A stretch of DNA of 64,000 bases, from NCBI RefSeq assembly GCF_026342435.1, contig NZ_JAPEMT010000002.1, positions 124,001 to 188,000 on the forward strand, given 5' to 3'. The stretch comes from Streptomyces sp. NBC_00237 (lineage in GTDB: Bacteria; Actinomycetota; Actinomycetes; Streptomycetales; Streptomycetaceae). The translations under genes and the position numbers were made by a program. Positions 25,720 to 35,149 of this stretch are shown piece after piece. Below the pieces are notes generated by a model. The model searched no databases. It saw only the letters and a list, made by a program, of their open reading frames with translations, and had not been told where the DNA came from. Position 1 is the first letter of the stretch; each line of letters starts with the position of its first letter.

Positions 25720-26733
25720 TCAGTTCGTGTGCGGTCCGCCCAGGGGGATCGCGTACGTCACGGACTCGCGGTCGGCGACGAAGCCGGTCTGCTCGTAGAA
25801 GCCCAGCGCGCCGCTCGGGTTGGCCGTGTCGACGGTCAGCGAGGCCGTGTCGTAGCCGGACCCGTCGGCCGTGCGCAGCAGGTCCGCGAGGAGTGCGGGC
25901 GCCGCGCCCCGGCCGCGCCAGTCCCTGCGCGTACCGAGGTAGCCGACGTGGCAGTCCCTGCTGCCGGTGGCCGCCGTGTCCGCCTCGTTCTCCTCCGCGA
26001 GGAGGTACGCGACCACCTCGTCGCCCGCCACGAGGAGGCGGGACATCGCGGGCCGGAAAGCGCTCACGCCCGTGACCCAGGTCCGCCAGTCGGCGGCGTC
26101 GAGGCGGGTGAAGTCCCAGTGGTCGCGGAAGGCGTCGTTGTGGGCGAGGCGGGTGGCCTCCTCGTACTGCGAGCCGTACGGGACGAGGCGGGTGCCCTCG
26201 GGGGCGGGGCGGGGCGCGGCGTCCCGCACGCCCTTCAGCGGGTGCTTCATCAGGAACCACCAGCGGACGGGGGTGAAACCGCACTTCTCGGTCAGCCTGC
26301 GCAGCCCCTCGTCCCCGGCCTTGCCGCCGAGCAGCAGTTCGCCCGGCAGGGCGGACAGCTCCGCGTCGGCCGCGTACCGGTCCTTGGCGCGGTCCTGGAG
26401 CCAGGCGACGAGCCGGGTGCCGATGCCGCGCCGCCGCCAGTCGGGGTGCACGGCGGCGTCCCCGCCGAAGCGCGCCCCGTCGACCGCGCCGTGCGGGGTG
26501 TGCAGCACGGCGTACGCGATCATGCGCGGCCCCTCCCACAGGGCGACGCTGTCGCGCTGGAGGTCGAGCTTGGGATCGTCCAGCGATTCGGCGAGTTCGA
26601 CGGCGCCGACGTGGTCACCGGTGCGGTCGGTGCTTTCGACGGCTTGGTGGAGCTCGTGCCAGGCGGGGACCGCGTCCTTGGTCAGGGGGCGGGCGGCCAG
26701 GCCCTCCGTGGCTATGGCGTCCTGTCCCTGCAT
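25720..26733 (-). CDS. Tandem GNAT-family N-acetyltransferase
   Basis: 337 residues from the ATG at 26731-26733, with AAAGGACGG upstream; the upstream extension has no ribosome site. It contains two GNAT domains, each with an acetyl-CoA pyrophosphate loop: HPDWRRRGIGTRL near residue 100 and RRDWRGRGAAPALL near 270. The two-domain layout resembles mycothiol synthase MshD and related double-GNAT proteins, but I cannot assign the substrate. It is divergent from the MFS exporter gene. Confidence 0.88.
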   Translation of the reverse strand: MQGQDAIATEGLAARPLTKDAVPAWHELHQAVESTDRTGDHVGAVELAESLDDPKLDLQRDSVALWEGPRMIAYAVLHTPHGAVDGARFGGDAAVHPDWRRRGIGTRLVAWLQDRAKDRYAADAELSALPGELLLGGKAGDEGLRRLTEKCGFTPVRWWFLMKHPLKGVRDAAPRPAPEGTRLVPYGSQYEEATRLAHNDAFRDHWDFTRLDAADWRTWVTGVSAFRPAMSRLLVAGDEVVAYLLAEENEADTAATGSRDCHVGYLGTRRDWRGRGAAPALLADLLRTADGSGYDTASLTVDTANPSGALGFYEQTGFVADRESVTYAIPLGGPHTN

Positions 26734-27055
26734 GTCTGCCGTCCTTTCGCCGGTGCGGCCCGGCGGGGGGTTCCGCGCCCGGGGCCTCGAACGATCAAAG
26801 CACCATCCTGGCAATGACGGCATTTCGGGCAAGCGCCGGGGGCGGCGGAAGCGGGCCGCGAGCGGGGCCGAGATCGGCCCCCGGCCAGGCTCGCGGTGCG
26901 GCCCGTGGTCCGGCCCGTGGTCCGGCCCGTGGTCAATGAAAGGTCAAGGATCTCTTCGTACGGCGATCATCGGAATAGTCGCCTCGGGAGACAGGTTCGA
27001 GTTACACGTACCCCACCCGCACCCTGCCCGAGACAGCCCCCGGAGGCCCCACCTC
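26734..27055. other. Divergent intergenic region with a 12-bp triplicate repeat
   Basis: 322 bp between the GNAT and MFS genes. It contains three head-to-tail copies of GGCCCGTGGTCC at 26900-26935, then an AT-richer stretch (26935-27005) likely to hold the MFS promoter. No gene is evident. Confidence 0.5.
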
Positions 27056-28834
27056 ATGCCACAGCCGACGACCACCACGCGCCGAACAGGCGGCGTCGTC
27101 CCTGTTCTCGCCTTCTCCGGCATCGTCGTCGCGGTCATGCAGACCCTGCTCGTGCCGGTGATCAAAGACCTGCCCGCACTCCTGAGCACCTCCCCCTCCA
27201 ACGCCACCTGGGTCATGACCGCGACCCTGCTCGCCGGTGCCGTCTCCACTCCGATCATGGGCCGCCTCGGCGACCTCGCGGGCAAGCGCCGGATGCTGAT
27301 CACCAGCCTCGCGATCATGGTGGTGGGGTCGCTGGTCTGCGCCTTCACCGACCAGCTCCTGGTGATGATCGCGGGCCGGGTGCTTCAGGGGTTCGCCATG
27401 GGCGCCATCCCGCTCGGCATCGGCCTGATGCGCGACATGCTGCCGCCCGAGAAGCTCGGCTCGGCCATGGCGCTGATGTCCTCGTCCATAGGCGTGGGCG
27501 GCGGACTCGCCCTGCCGGTCGCCGCCCTCGTCGCCCAGCACGCCGACTGGCACGCGCTGTTCTTCGGTGCGGCCGGACTCGGCGTCGTGGCGATCGCGCT
27601 GACGCTCCTCGTCGTGCCGGAGAGCCCGTTGCGCGCCAAGGGGACCTTCGACGTCGCGGGCGCGATCGGCCTCGCCCTGGGTCTTGTCCTGTTCCTGCTG
27701 CCCCTCACCAAGGGCAGCGACTGGGGCTGGGGCAGCGGCAGCACGCTGGGGCTCTTCGGTGCGGCGGTCGCGGTGCTCCTCGCCTGGGGCGTGATGGAGC
27801 TGCGGCTGAAGGCGCCGCTGGTCGACCTGCGCACCACCGCCCGCCGCGAGGTGCTGCTCACCAACCTCGCCTCGATCATGGTCGGCGTCGCCTTCTACGC
27901 GATCTCGCTGGTCCTGCCGCAGCTCCTCCAGCTGCCGTCCGCCACCGGCTACGGCCTCGGCCAGTCGATGGTCGTCGCGGGGCTGTGCGTGGCACCGCTC
28001 GGCCTGACCATGATGTTCACCGCGCCCCTCTACGCCCGGCTGTCCGCACGGTACGGGCCGAAGGTCACGCTGATCCTCGGCATGCTGACCATCGCGATCG
28101 GTTACGGCGCGGGGCTCGGCCTGATGAGCGCCGCCTGGCAGACCGTCGTCATCTCGGTGGTCATCGGCGCGGGCATCGGCCTCGCCTACTCCTCCCTGCC
28201 CGCGCTCATCATCGGCGCGGTCGACCCGTCCGAGACGGGTGCGGCCAACGGGCTGAACACCCTGATGCGTTCGATCGGCACCTCGGTGTCGTCGGCGGTC
28301 ATCGGCATGGTGCTGGCCAACACGGCGCAGCACGTGGGCGGGGTCGCGATCCCGACGATGCACGGCTTCCGCGTCTCGTTCCTCATCGCCACGGGCGCGG
28401 TCCTGGTCGGCGTCCTGCTCGCCCTGTTCCTGCCGGGCCGCCGCAGGGCCGCCGCGCAGTCCCACGGACAGCAGACCCACGGACAGCAGAGTCACGGACA
28501 GCTGCGTGCCAGCAGCGAGGAGGACGCCCTCCTGGCACGCGCCGAGGAGGCCCTCGCGGCGTTCCGGGGCCGGGTACTGAGCCCGACGGGTACGCCCGTC
28601 GCCGGTGCCAGCGTCACGCTGATCGACCGGCGCGGCCGCCAGGCGGGTGCGGCACTGACCGACACCGAGGGCCGCTACGCGCTCGCGGTGCCGACCGGGG
28701 GCCCGTACGTCCTCGCGGCGAAGGCGTCGGGACACGCCCCGCGCGCGGCGGCGGCCACGCATCACGGGGAGGCCCGCCCGGTCCGCCTGGACCTGGCACT
28801 GGACGCGGTCGCCGAGGGCGCCGTACAGGGGTGA
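27056..28834 (+). CDS. MFS (DHA2-type) exporter with a C-terminal Ig-like carboxypeptidase-regulatory domain
   Basis: 592 residues from ATG 27056, with GGAGG 10 nt upstream. The first 460 residues have about 14 membrane segments and MFS motif A (GRLGDLAGKRRM), like EmrB/QacA drug exporters. After the last helix comes a hydrophilic linker with three SHGQ/THGQ repeats (15-bp DNA repeats), an acidic helix, then residues about 502-590 forming a carboxypeptidase regulatory-like beta-sandwich (FRGRVLSPTGTPVAGASVTLI, TDTEGRYALAVP). That domain is normally extracytoplasmic; with an even number of helices it would be cytoplasmic here. Such tails occur in some actinobacterial MFS proteins, with unknown role. 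The substrate is unknown. Confidence 0.9.
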   Translation: MPQPTTTTRRTGGVVPVLAFSGIVVAVMQTLLVPVIKDLPALLSTSPSNATWVMTATLLAGAVSTPIMGRLGDLAGKRRMLITSLAIMVVGSLVCAFTDQLLVMIAGRVLQGFAMGAIPLGIGLMRDMLPPEKLGSAMALMSSSIGVGGGLALPVAALVAQHADWHALFFGAAGLGVVAIALTLLVVPESPLRAKGTFDVAGAIGLALGLVLFLLPLTKGSDWGWGSGSTLGLFGAAVAVLLAWGVMELRLKAPLVDLRTTARREVLLTNLASIMVGVAFYAISLVLPQLLQLPSATGYGLGQSMVVAGLCVAPLGLTMMFTAPLYARLSARYGPKVTLILGMLTIAIGYGAGLGLMSAAWQTVVISVVIGAGIGLAYSSLPALIIGAVDPSETGAANGLNTLMRSIGTSVSSAVIGMVLANTAQHVGGVAIPTMHGFRVSFLIATGAVLVGVLLALFLPGRRRAAAQSHGQQTHGQQSHGQLRASSEEDALLARAEEALAAFRGRVLSPTGTPVAGASVTLIDRRGRQAGAALTDTEGRYALAVPTGGPYVLAAKASGHAPRAAAATHHGEARPVRLDLALDAVAEGAVQG

Positions 28835-28919
28835 CGGTGCGTGCGCGGGGCCGTACAGGGGTACCGCGTACGGCCCACTCCCCCGCGCCGACGGGCCGTG
28901 CGGTGACTTCACTGGCCGT

Positions 28920-30143
28920 ATGGACACCGCGCACCCCCGCAGGACCGACACCGTCGACAGTGCCGGGGCGGGGCCGCCCGCCGCCGCGTACCGCAATCTG
29001 CTCGTGGCGACGCTCGGGTTCACGCTCACGTTCTGGGCCTGGGACCTGATCGCCCCGCTGGCGGTCGGCTACCAGGACCGGCTCGGCCTCAGCTCCTTCC
29101 AGCAGTCGCTGCTCGTCGCGGTGCCGGTGCTGGTGGGGTCGCTGGGGCGGATTCCGGCGGGTGCGCTCACCGACCGGTACGGCGCGAAGCTGATGTTTCC
29201 GCTGGTCTCGGCGCTGACCATCGTCCCGGTACTGCTGTTGATTCCGGCCAGGGACAGCTATCCGCTGATGCTGCTCGTCGGGTTCCTGCTCGGTCTCGGC
29301 GGCACGACGTTCGCGATCGGCGTCCCGCTGGTCAACTCCTGGTTCCCACCGTCCCGCAGGGGCTTCGCCCTCGGGGTTTTCGGCATGGGCACGGGCGGCG
29401 TCGCCCTGTCCGGGTACTTCACTCCGCGCATCGCCGCGCACGGCGAGAACCTCCCCTTCGTCGTGGTCGCGCTCGCGCTCGCCGTCTTCGCGGTGCTCGC
29501 GGCCGTCCTGATCACCGACCGCCAGGACCGGGCCGTGCCCACGGCCTCGCTCGCGACCCGGCTGGGGCAGGCGGGCCGGCTGCGCGTCACGTGGGAGCTG
29601 TCGGCGCTGTACGCGATCGGGTTCGGCGGCGTCGTCGCGTTCGGCGTGTACCTGCCGACGTACCTGAAGACCTGGTACGAGCTGTCGCCGACCGACGCGG
29701 GCACCAAAGCGGCCGGGTTCGCCCTGGTCACGGTGGTGTTCCGGCCCATCGGCGGGCGGCTGTCGGACCGCTTCCACCCCGCTGTGGTCACGGCCGGGGC
29801 GCTGGCGGTCGTGGCGCTGTTCGCCGTCGTGCAGGCTTTCGACCCGGCACTCGGTCCGGTGGGGACGATCGCGCTGCTGGCGCTGGCTGCCGGGCTCGGG
29901 GCGGCGGGCGGCAGCGTGTTCGCGCTCGTCTCGCAGGCGACGCCGCAGGACCGGGTGGGCAGCGTCACCGGCATCGTCGGGGCGGTGGGCGGACTCGGCG
30001 GCTTCGTACCGCCGTTGCTGATGGGGGCCATCTACAGCGCCAAGGACTCCTACTCGATCGGCTTCATGCTGCTGTCCGACCTGGCGCTGGCCGGGTGCGT
30101 GTACGCGTACGTGCGGATGCGCACCCTACGCACCTCCGCGTAG
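28920..30143 (+). CDS. narK: NarK-type nitrate/nitrite transporter (NNP family, MFS)
   Basis: 407 residues, 12 membrane segments. Features of the NNP branch: FWAWDLIAPL in helix 1, the substrate-face motif GSLGRIPAGALTDRYG, and the Gly-rich signature GFALGVFGMGTGGVAL in helix 5, with a second Gly-rich stretch GIVGAVGGLGGF. It probably exchanges or imports nitrate or nitrite. No nitrate reductase gene is adjacent, but molybdate uptake genes occur at 53.9-57.3 kb. A strong terminator follows at 30170. Confidence 0.85.
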   Translation: MDTAHPRRTDTVDSAGAGPPAAAYRNLLVATLGFTLTFWAWDLIAPLAVGYQDRLGLSSFQQSLLVAVPVLVGSLGRIPAGALTDRYGAKLMFPLVSALTIVPVLLLIPARDSYPLMLLVGFLLGLGGTTFAIGVPLVNSWFPPSRRGFALGVFGMGTGGVALSGYFTPRIAAHGENLPFVVVALALAVFAVLAAVLITDRQDRAVPTASLATRLGQAGRLRVTWELSALYAIGFGGVVAFGVYLPTYLKTWYELSPTDAGTKAAGFALVTVVFRPIGGRLSDRFHPAVVTAGALAVVALFAVVQAFDPALGPVGTIALLALAAGLGAAGGSVFALVSQATPQDRVGSVTGIVGAVGGLGGFVPPLLMGAIYSAKDSYSIGFMLLSDLALAGCVYAYVRMRTLRTSA

Positions 30144-30169
30144 CGGGTCGGATCGCGGAGCCCCGAAAG

Positions 30170-30209
30170 CCGTGGGGCCCGTCCGGACGCATCCGGACGG
30201 GCCCCACGG
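30170..30209. terminator. Strong bidirectional terminator hairpin
   Basis: Perfect 18-bp inverted repeat (30170-30187 with 30192-30209) and a 4-nt loop cgca, between the convergent narK-like gene and the secreted-protein gene. Confidence 0.9.
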
Positions 30210-30226
30210 TGGTACGCACGTCGGTT

Positions 30227-30865
30227 CTAGCCGCCGAGTCCGGGGACCGCCGGAAGCGCCGGGACGGCCGGGACGCCCGGGATCTTCGGGACCTCGGGGG
30301 CACCCGGAACCTTGGGCAGCTTCGGGAGGCCCGGCAGGTTGGGCACCGGCAGGCCACCGGCGAGCGCCACGCTCACCACGACGTTGACGGCGGCCGTGAG
30401 GGTGACCGTGACGGCGGCGGCGACCGCCTTGGGGTCGCCCTTGGCGGACGCCTTCAGGAGGGCGTCGACACTGGCCTGAAGGGTGGCCACGGCCTTGGCC
30501 TGAAGGTCGGCCGCCGGGGCCGGGGCGGCCTTCGGGGCCGTCTTGGGCGCGGCCTTCCCGACCTTCGCGAGCGCCTCCTTGACCGCCTTGGCGTGCTTGG
30601 CCGCGTCGGCGGGGGCGAGCTTGCCCTTCGGTGCCTTGAGTACTGCGTTCACCAGTTCCGTGACGGGCGTGAGGGCGCCACCGAGGTCGCCCAGCGTCTT
30701 CGTCTGCTTGGCGAGGGCGTCGGCCCCCGGGATCGCGGGAACGGGCGCCTCGGAGGTCACGGGCGCGTCGTGGACGGCCGAGAATGCCGGGCCCGCGGTG
30801 CCCAGGGCGAGGGCGCCGCACACTGCGGTCGAGACGAGGAGGCCGGCTTTCCGGGACATGCGCAT
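30227..30865 (-). CDS. Secreted Ala/Lys-rich protein with Pro-Gly repeat tail
   Basis: 212 residues; AAAGGA precedes the first ATG (a second in-frame ATG lies 6 nt later). It has a signal peptide (MRMSRKAGLL, Ala-rich core, PAFSAV). The mature part is Ala/Lys/Pro-rich with no cysteines. The final 35 residues are PGxPxxPxxPG-type repeats (PNLPGLPKLPKVPG), like many Streptomyces cell-surface proteins. No enzymatic motif is visible; a structural or surface role is a guess. Confidence 0.82.
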   Translation of the reverse strand: MRMSRKAGLLVSTAVCGALALGTAGPAFSAVHDAPVTSEAPVPAIPGADALAKQTKTLGDLGGALTPVTELVNAVLKAPKGKLAPADAAKHAKAVKEALAKVGKAAPKTAPKAAPAPAADLQAKAVATLQASVDALLKASAKGDPKAVAAAVTVTLTAAVNVVVSVALAGGLPVPNLPGLPKLPKVPGAPEVPKIPGVPAVPALPAVPGLGG

Positions 30866-31056
30866 GAAGAGGGTCCTTTCGGAAGTGAGTGAGCGAACTG
30901 CTCGTCACCACCGTCCGAAAATTGGTCACTTATCGCAATATCTCCGCACCTCCGAGTGACTTTCCGTGATCGGCTGCATGGCGTGGACATGGCTGTGGCC
31001 TTGGAGTTCCTCGCTTTTCGGGGTGGTGGCGGCCATGCGTCCAATCGGGGAACGGC

Positions 31057-31099
31057 GGGAGGCCCCGTCCGACGCCGTGAGCGTCGGACGGGGCCTCCC
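31057..31099. terminator. Strong terminator downstream of argG
   Basis: Perfect 19-bp stem (31057-31075 with 31081-31099) and a 5-nt loop cgtga, 22 bp beyond the argG stop codon. Confidence 0.9.
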
Positions 31100-31120
31100 G
31101 GGCGGGTGGGACAGCCGGGT

Positions 31121-32626
<1,506 letters not shown>

Positions 32627-32688
32627 TCAGGTGTGACGCAGCCGACTCGCACACAAGTGCGGGCACGGAGGAGGCGGACGTGCAGGTG

Positions 32689-32714
32689 GGGCCCGGGTCG
32701 GACGGCCCGGGCCC
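32689..32714. terminator. Terminator of the peroxiredoxin transcript
   Basis: 9-bp perfect stem GGGCCCGGG/CCCGGGCCC with an 8-nt loop, downstream of the minus-strand peroxiredoxin and small ORF. Confidence 0.65.
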
Positions 32715-32729
32715 TTCGCGTGCGGTCCG

Positions 32730-32825
32730 TCAGTTCGATTGCTTCGTACGGCGCTTCCCGTGGGCGACGGTGACCACCGCGAGCAGCGGACCCCGGAGGA
32801 GGAACGGTGCGCAGCAGAGGGTCAT
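32730..32825 (-). CDS. Possible 31-residue hydrophobic micropeptide
   Basis: The ATG overlaps the TGA of the peroxiredoxin gene (ATGA), giving a 31-codon ORF beginning MTLCCAPFLLRGPLLAVV and ending in a basic tail (HGKRRTKQSN). It has the shape of a single membrane helix with a positive cytoplasmic end. There is no ribosome site of its own, so expression would need coupling. It sits between the peroxiredoxin stop and the terminator at 32689-32714. It could be chance. Confidence 0.3.
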   Translation of the reverse strand: MTLCCAPFLLRGPLLAVVTVAHGKRRTKQSN

Positions 32826-33310
32826 GAGGAAGCCGTGAGGGACCTCAGTTCCCTGGCGAGGACGTCGGTGGTCTGGAAGGTCGCCCCCAGCAGGGAGACG
32901 TGCTTCCAGTGCAGGGTGCCGTCGGGGGCGACGATGAAGACGGCGCGGCGCAGGCCGATGCCGGGGGCGGTGATGCCGAAGGACTTCGCCACGCTCCGGT
33001 CGGTGTCGGCGAGCAGCGGCATCCGCAGGCCGTGCTTGCGGGCGAAGGACTCGTGGCTGTCGAGTCCCTGCGGGCTGATGCCCCACACCTCGGCCCCGCT
33101 GTCGGCGAAGACGTCGAGGCCGCTGGAGTACGAGCAGAGCTGCTTGGTGCAGACGGAGGTGTCGTCGCCGGGGTAGAAGGCGAGCACCAGGGGTCGGCCG
33201 CGCCGGGAGCTCAGCGTGTACGCGCCATGCTCGAAGCCGTCGTCGGTGAGCACTCCGCCGGGGAGCGTGAAGTCGGCAAGAGGGGTGTGCGGGGCGGGGG
33301 TTGCGGGCAC
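32822..33310 (-). CDS. Peroxiredoxin (AhpC/TSA, BCP-like)
   Basis: 162 residues from GTG 33308-33310 (GAGGAC 7 nt upstream); a longer ATG start is less supported. Thioredoxin fold with the peroxidatic cysteine in FYPGDDTSVCTKQLC; a second Cys five residues later fits the atypical 2-Cys BCP arrangement. The conserved Arg (LRRAVFIV) is present. It reduces hydrogen peroxide and organic hydroperoxides. It diverges from the ThDP/alpha-dioxygenase operon, whose chemistry would produce fatty-acid hydroperoxides; a functional link is inference. Confidence 0.92.
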   Translation of the reverse strand: MPATPAPHTPLADFTLPGGVLTDDGFEHGAYTLSSRRGRPLVLAFYPGDDTSVCTKQLCSYSSGLDVFADSGAEVWGISPQGLDSHESFARKHGLRMPLLADTDRSVAKSFGITAPGIGLRRAVFIVAPDGTLHWKHVSLLGATFQTTDVLARELRSLTASS

Positions 33311-33396
33311 GGAAGGGTCCTCACTCGTCGACGGGCGGTCTCTCCGGAGGATAGGCGGCCCCGCAGCGGGGGCTGCCACCGCCCGTCACTCACTTG

Positions 33397-33406
33397 GCGT
33401 ATACGC
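33397..33406. promoter_or_regulatory. Palindrome GCGTATACGC upstream of the alpha-oxidation operon
   Basis: Perfect 10-bp palindrome in the divergent gap between the peroxiredoxin and ThDP-enzyme genes, 76 bp before the ThDP start. It is a candidate operator for a shared regulator; none is encoded next to it. Confidence 0.3.
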
Positions 33407-33481
33407 AGTGTCGCCGCCCACCACGCCGTGTGATGAATGGAGTACCGCCTGCAACCCGCCGCTTTCCACGGAGGCCCCTTC

Positions 33482-35107
33482 ATGCGCACGGTTCGCGAAT
33501 CGGTGCTCGACGTCCTCCGGGCGCGCGGAATGACGACGCTGTTCGGCAACCCGGGGTCCACGGAGCTGCCGATGCTCAAGGAGTTCCCGGAGGACTTCCG
33601 GTACGTGCTCGGGCTCCAGGAGGCGGTGGTGGTCGGCATGGCCGACGGGTTCGCCCTCGCCTCCGGCAGCACCGCACTGGTCAACCTGCACACCGGCCCG
33701 GGCACGGGCAACGCGATGGGCGCGATCCTCAACGCCCGCGCGAACCGCACCCCCATGGTCGTCACGGCCGGCCAGCAGGTGCGCGCCATGCTGACCATGG
33801 AGGCACTGCTCACGAACCCGCAGGCCACGCACCTGCCGCTGCCCGCCGTGAAGTGGGCGTACGAGCCGCCGCGCCCCGTGGACGTCGCTCCCGCGCTGGC
33901 CCGGGGCGTGCAGATCGCGGAAACCCCCGCCCGGGGGCCGGTCTTCCTGTCGCTGCCGATGGACGACTTCGACGCCGAGGTGGACGAGGACACGGACCGG
34001 GCGGCGGCCCGCACCGCCGCCCGCACGGTCGGCCACGCCGCCTCCCCCGGCGAGGAGGCGGTACGGAATCTCGCCGACCGCCTCGCGTCGGCGCGCGGTG
34101 CGGTCCTGGTCGTCGGCAACGACGTGGACGCCTCCGGGGCGTGGGACGACGTCGTCGCCCTGGCGGAGCGCACCGGCCTCCCGGTGTGGTCCGCGCCGAC
34201 CGAGGGCCGGGTGTCGTTCCCGAAGTCGCACCCGCAGTACCGGGGAGTCCTGCCCCCCGGCATCGCCCCGCTGTCGGGGTGTCTGGCGGGCCACGACCTG
34301 GTGTTCGTCATCGGCGCCCCGGTCTTCTGCTACTACCCCTACCTTCCCGGGAGTTACCTGCCGGACGGGGCCGAGCTGGTGCAGCTCACGCGGGACGCCG
34401 ACGAGGCGGCCCGCGCCCCGGTCGGGGACGCGCTGGTCGCGGATCTCTCCCTCACCGTACGGGCGCTGCTCGCGCACCTCCCCGGTCTTGACCCGCGCGG
34501 GGCGGAGCACGCTGAGACGCCGTCCGCCACCACCGGCGCCGCCCCGGTCACGGACACCGACGGGCTGATGTCCCCGCTCACGGCGATGACCGCGATCGCC
34601 AAGGGCGCACCCGAGAACACCCTGTGGGTGAACGAGTCCCCGTCCAACCTGGGCCAGTTCCACGAGGCGACCCGGATCAGCAGGCCCGGCTCCTTCCTGT
34701 TCACGGCGGGCGGCGGTCTCGGCTTCGGTCTCGCCGCCGCGGTGGGGGCCCAGCTCGGCGCTCCCGAGCGGCCCGTGGTGTGTGTGATCGGCGACGGGTC
34801 GACGCACTACGCCGTGCAGGCGCTGTGGACGGCGGCCACGTACAAGGTCCCGGTCACCTTCGTCGTCCTGAGCAATCAGCGGTACGCGATCCTCCAGTGG
34901 TTCGCGCAGCTGGAGCAGGCCCAGGGGGCGCCGGGTCTGGACATTCCGGGCCTGGACATCGTGTCGGTGGCCCTCGGGTACGGGGTGCGCGCGCACCGGA
35001 TGTCGGGCGCGGCCGAACTCACCAAGTTCGTACGGGAGTCGACTCTCCAGCAGGAGGGGCCAGTGCTTCTCGACGTGCCTGTCAGCACGGAACTGCCCTC
35101 TCTCTAG
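33482..35107 (+). CDS. ThDP-dependent 2-oxoacid decarboxylase (benzoylformate decarboxylase-like)
   Basis: 541 residues from ATG 33482 (GGAGG 7 nt upstream). Three-domain ThDP enzyme: N-terminal PYR domain with FGNPGSTELP and the catalytic Glu in LQEAVVVGMADG, the central domain, and the PP domain with the ThDP motif GDGSTHYAVQALW...VLSN near residue 437. It aligns closely with Pseudomonas benzoylformate decarboxylase (NLHTGPGTGNAMG keeps His 70). At the position I align with its His 281 (GAPVFRYHQY) this protein has GAPVFCYYPY, so Tyr replaces His and the pocket differs. It probably decarboxylates a 2-oxoacid to an aldehyde. It is the first gene of a six-gene operon. Confidence 0.92.
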   Translation: MRTVRESVLDVLRARGMTTLFGNPGSTELPMLKEFPEDFRYVLGLQEAVVVGMADGFALASGSTALVNLHTGPGTGNAMGAILNARANRTPMVVTAGQQVRAMLTMEALLTNPQATHLPLPAVKWAYEPPRPVDVAPALARGVQIAETPARGPVFLSLPMDDFDAEVDEDTDRAAARTAARTVGHAASPGEEAVRNLADRLASARGAVLVVGNDVDASGAWDDVVALAERTGLPVWSAPTEGRVSFPKSHPQYRGVLPPGIAPLSGCLAGHDLVFVIGAPVFCYYPYLPGSYLPDGAELVQLTRDADEAARAPVGDALVADLSLTVRALLAHLPGLDPRGAEHAETPSATTGAAPVTDTDGLMSPLTAMTAIAKGAPENTLWVNESPSNLGQFHEATRISRPGSFLFTAGGGLGFGLAAAVGAQLGAPERPVVCVIGDGSTHYAVQALWTAATYKVPVTFVVLSNQRYAILQWFAQLEQAQGAPGLDIPGLDIVSVALGYGVRAHRMSGAAELTKFVRESTLQQEGPVLLDVPVSTELPSL

Positions 35108-35149
35108 GCCCTGTTGCCCCTCCTTGCCGTCCCGTCCCGGAAGGCCGTC

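Noticed and set aside
26896-29049. 717-codon plus-strand frame over both MFS genes
   Set aside because: It is a shifted frame with Arg/Pro-rich translation; the MFS proteins in the other frames have clear membrane helices.
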